Shown here: one piece after another, positions 22,672 through 22,745 of the stretch | Position numbering within the stretch: position 1 is the first letter of the stretch | How the letters are laid out: each line of letters begins with the position of its first letter | Origin: Pelargonium nanum | Taxonomy: Eukaryota > Streptophyta > Magnoliopsida > Geraniales > Geraniaceae | Reading direction: 5' to 3' | Length of the DNA stretch: 22,745 nt | Assembly: GCA_036897485.1 (NCBI GenBank) | Contig: JAYMTF010001541.1 | Location: 1-22,745, forward strand | Made by a program: the position numbers and the translations under genes | The notes under the pieces: model-generated | The model's database searches: none | Told to the model about the DNA's origin: nothing | Seen by the model: only the letters and a program-made list of their open reading frames with translations

Positions 22672-22745
22672 GCAGCGGCGACGGGCGCGGCCCCTTGGGC
22701 GGCGGTTGGGGCCTCGAATCTGAGTGGGCGGTCTCTCGTATGAGG

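Overview
The window is nuclear DNA from a flowering plant, most likely a eudicot. Reasons: genes are split by AT-rich GT-AG introns, the intergenic DNA is very AT-rich and holds MITE-like and tRNA-derived SINE-like elements, and the protein families (plant mTERF, type II SCPL, BYPASS1-like, AGL15-clade MIKC MADS-box, plant METTL13/EEF1AKMT4-like) are plant types. I cannot name the species. No prokaryotic, viral or CRISPR features are visible.

Layout, left to right. (1) 3-839 (+): 3' part of an intronless mTERF gene, cut by the left edge. (2) 2053-5066 (-): complete serine carboxypeptidase-like gene, 7 exons joining in frame to 505 residues, tail-to-tail with the mTERF gene. (3) 5067-8863: 3.8 kb of AT-rich intergenic DNA with a near-perfect inverted-repeat MITE (5950-6147), a decayed tandem repeat block (about 7313-7660) and a tRNA-derived SINE-like element (about 8281-8440). 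(4) 8864-9802 (+): single-exon BYPASS1-like gene. (5) 10265-15012 (-): complete AGL15-like MADS-box gene, 8 exons joining in frame to 256 residues, with two introns of about 1.5 kb and a C-terminal LxLxL repression motif. (6) 15013-18546: 3.5 kb upstream of the MADS gene and downstream of the next gene, with two CArG-type sites. (7) 18547-22374 (-): complete class I methyltransferase gene, 8 exons joining in frame to 253 residues, including a 20-nt microexon. (8) 22375-22745: apparently shared head-to-head promoter region, ending in a telo-box, a TC-rich tract and a TATA-like sequence that point to a further plus-strand gene beyond the window.

Every splice junction of the three multi-exon genes was reconstructed by hand: each has GT-AG borders, each exon keeps the frame, and the joined proteins match their families end to end. 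The genes do not form an obvious pathway; this looks like ordinary gene-rich euchromatin. The points most worth following are the CArG sites in front of an AGL15-type gene (possible autoregulation), an EAR-type motif interrupted by the last intron of that gene, the microexon in the methyltransferase, and the long hairpin MITE. I saw no convincing wholly new system.
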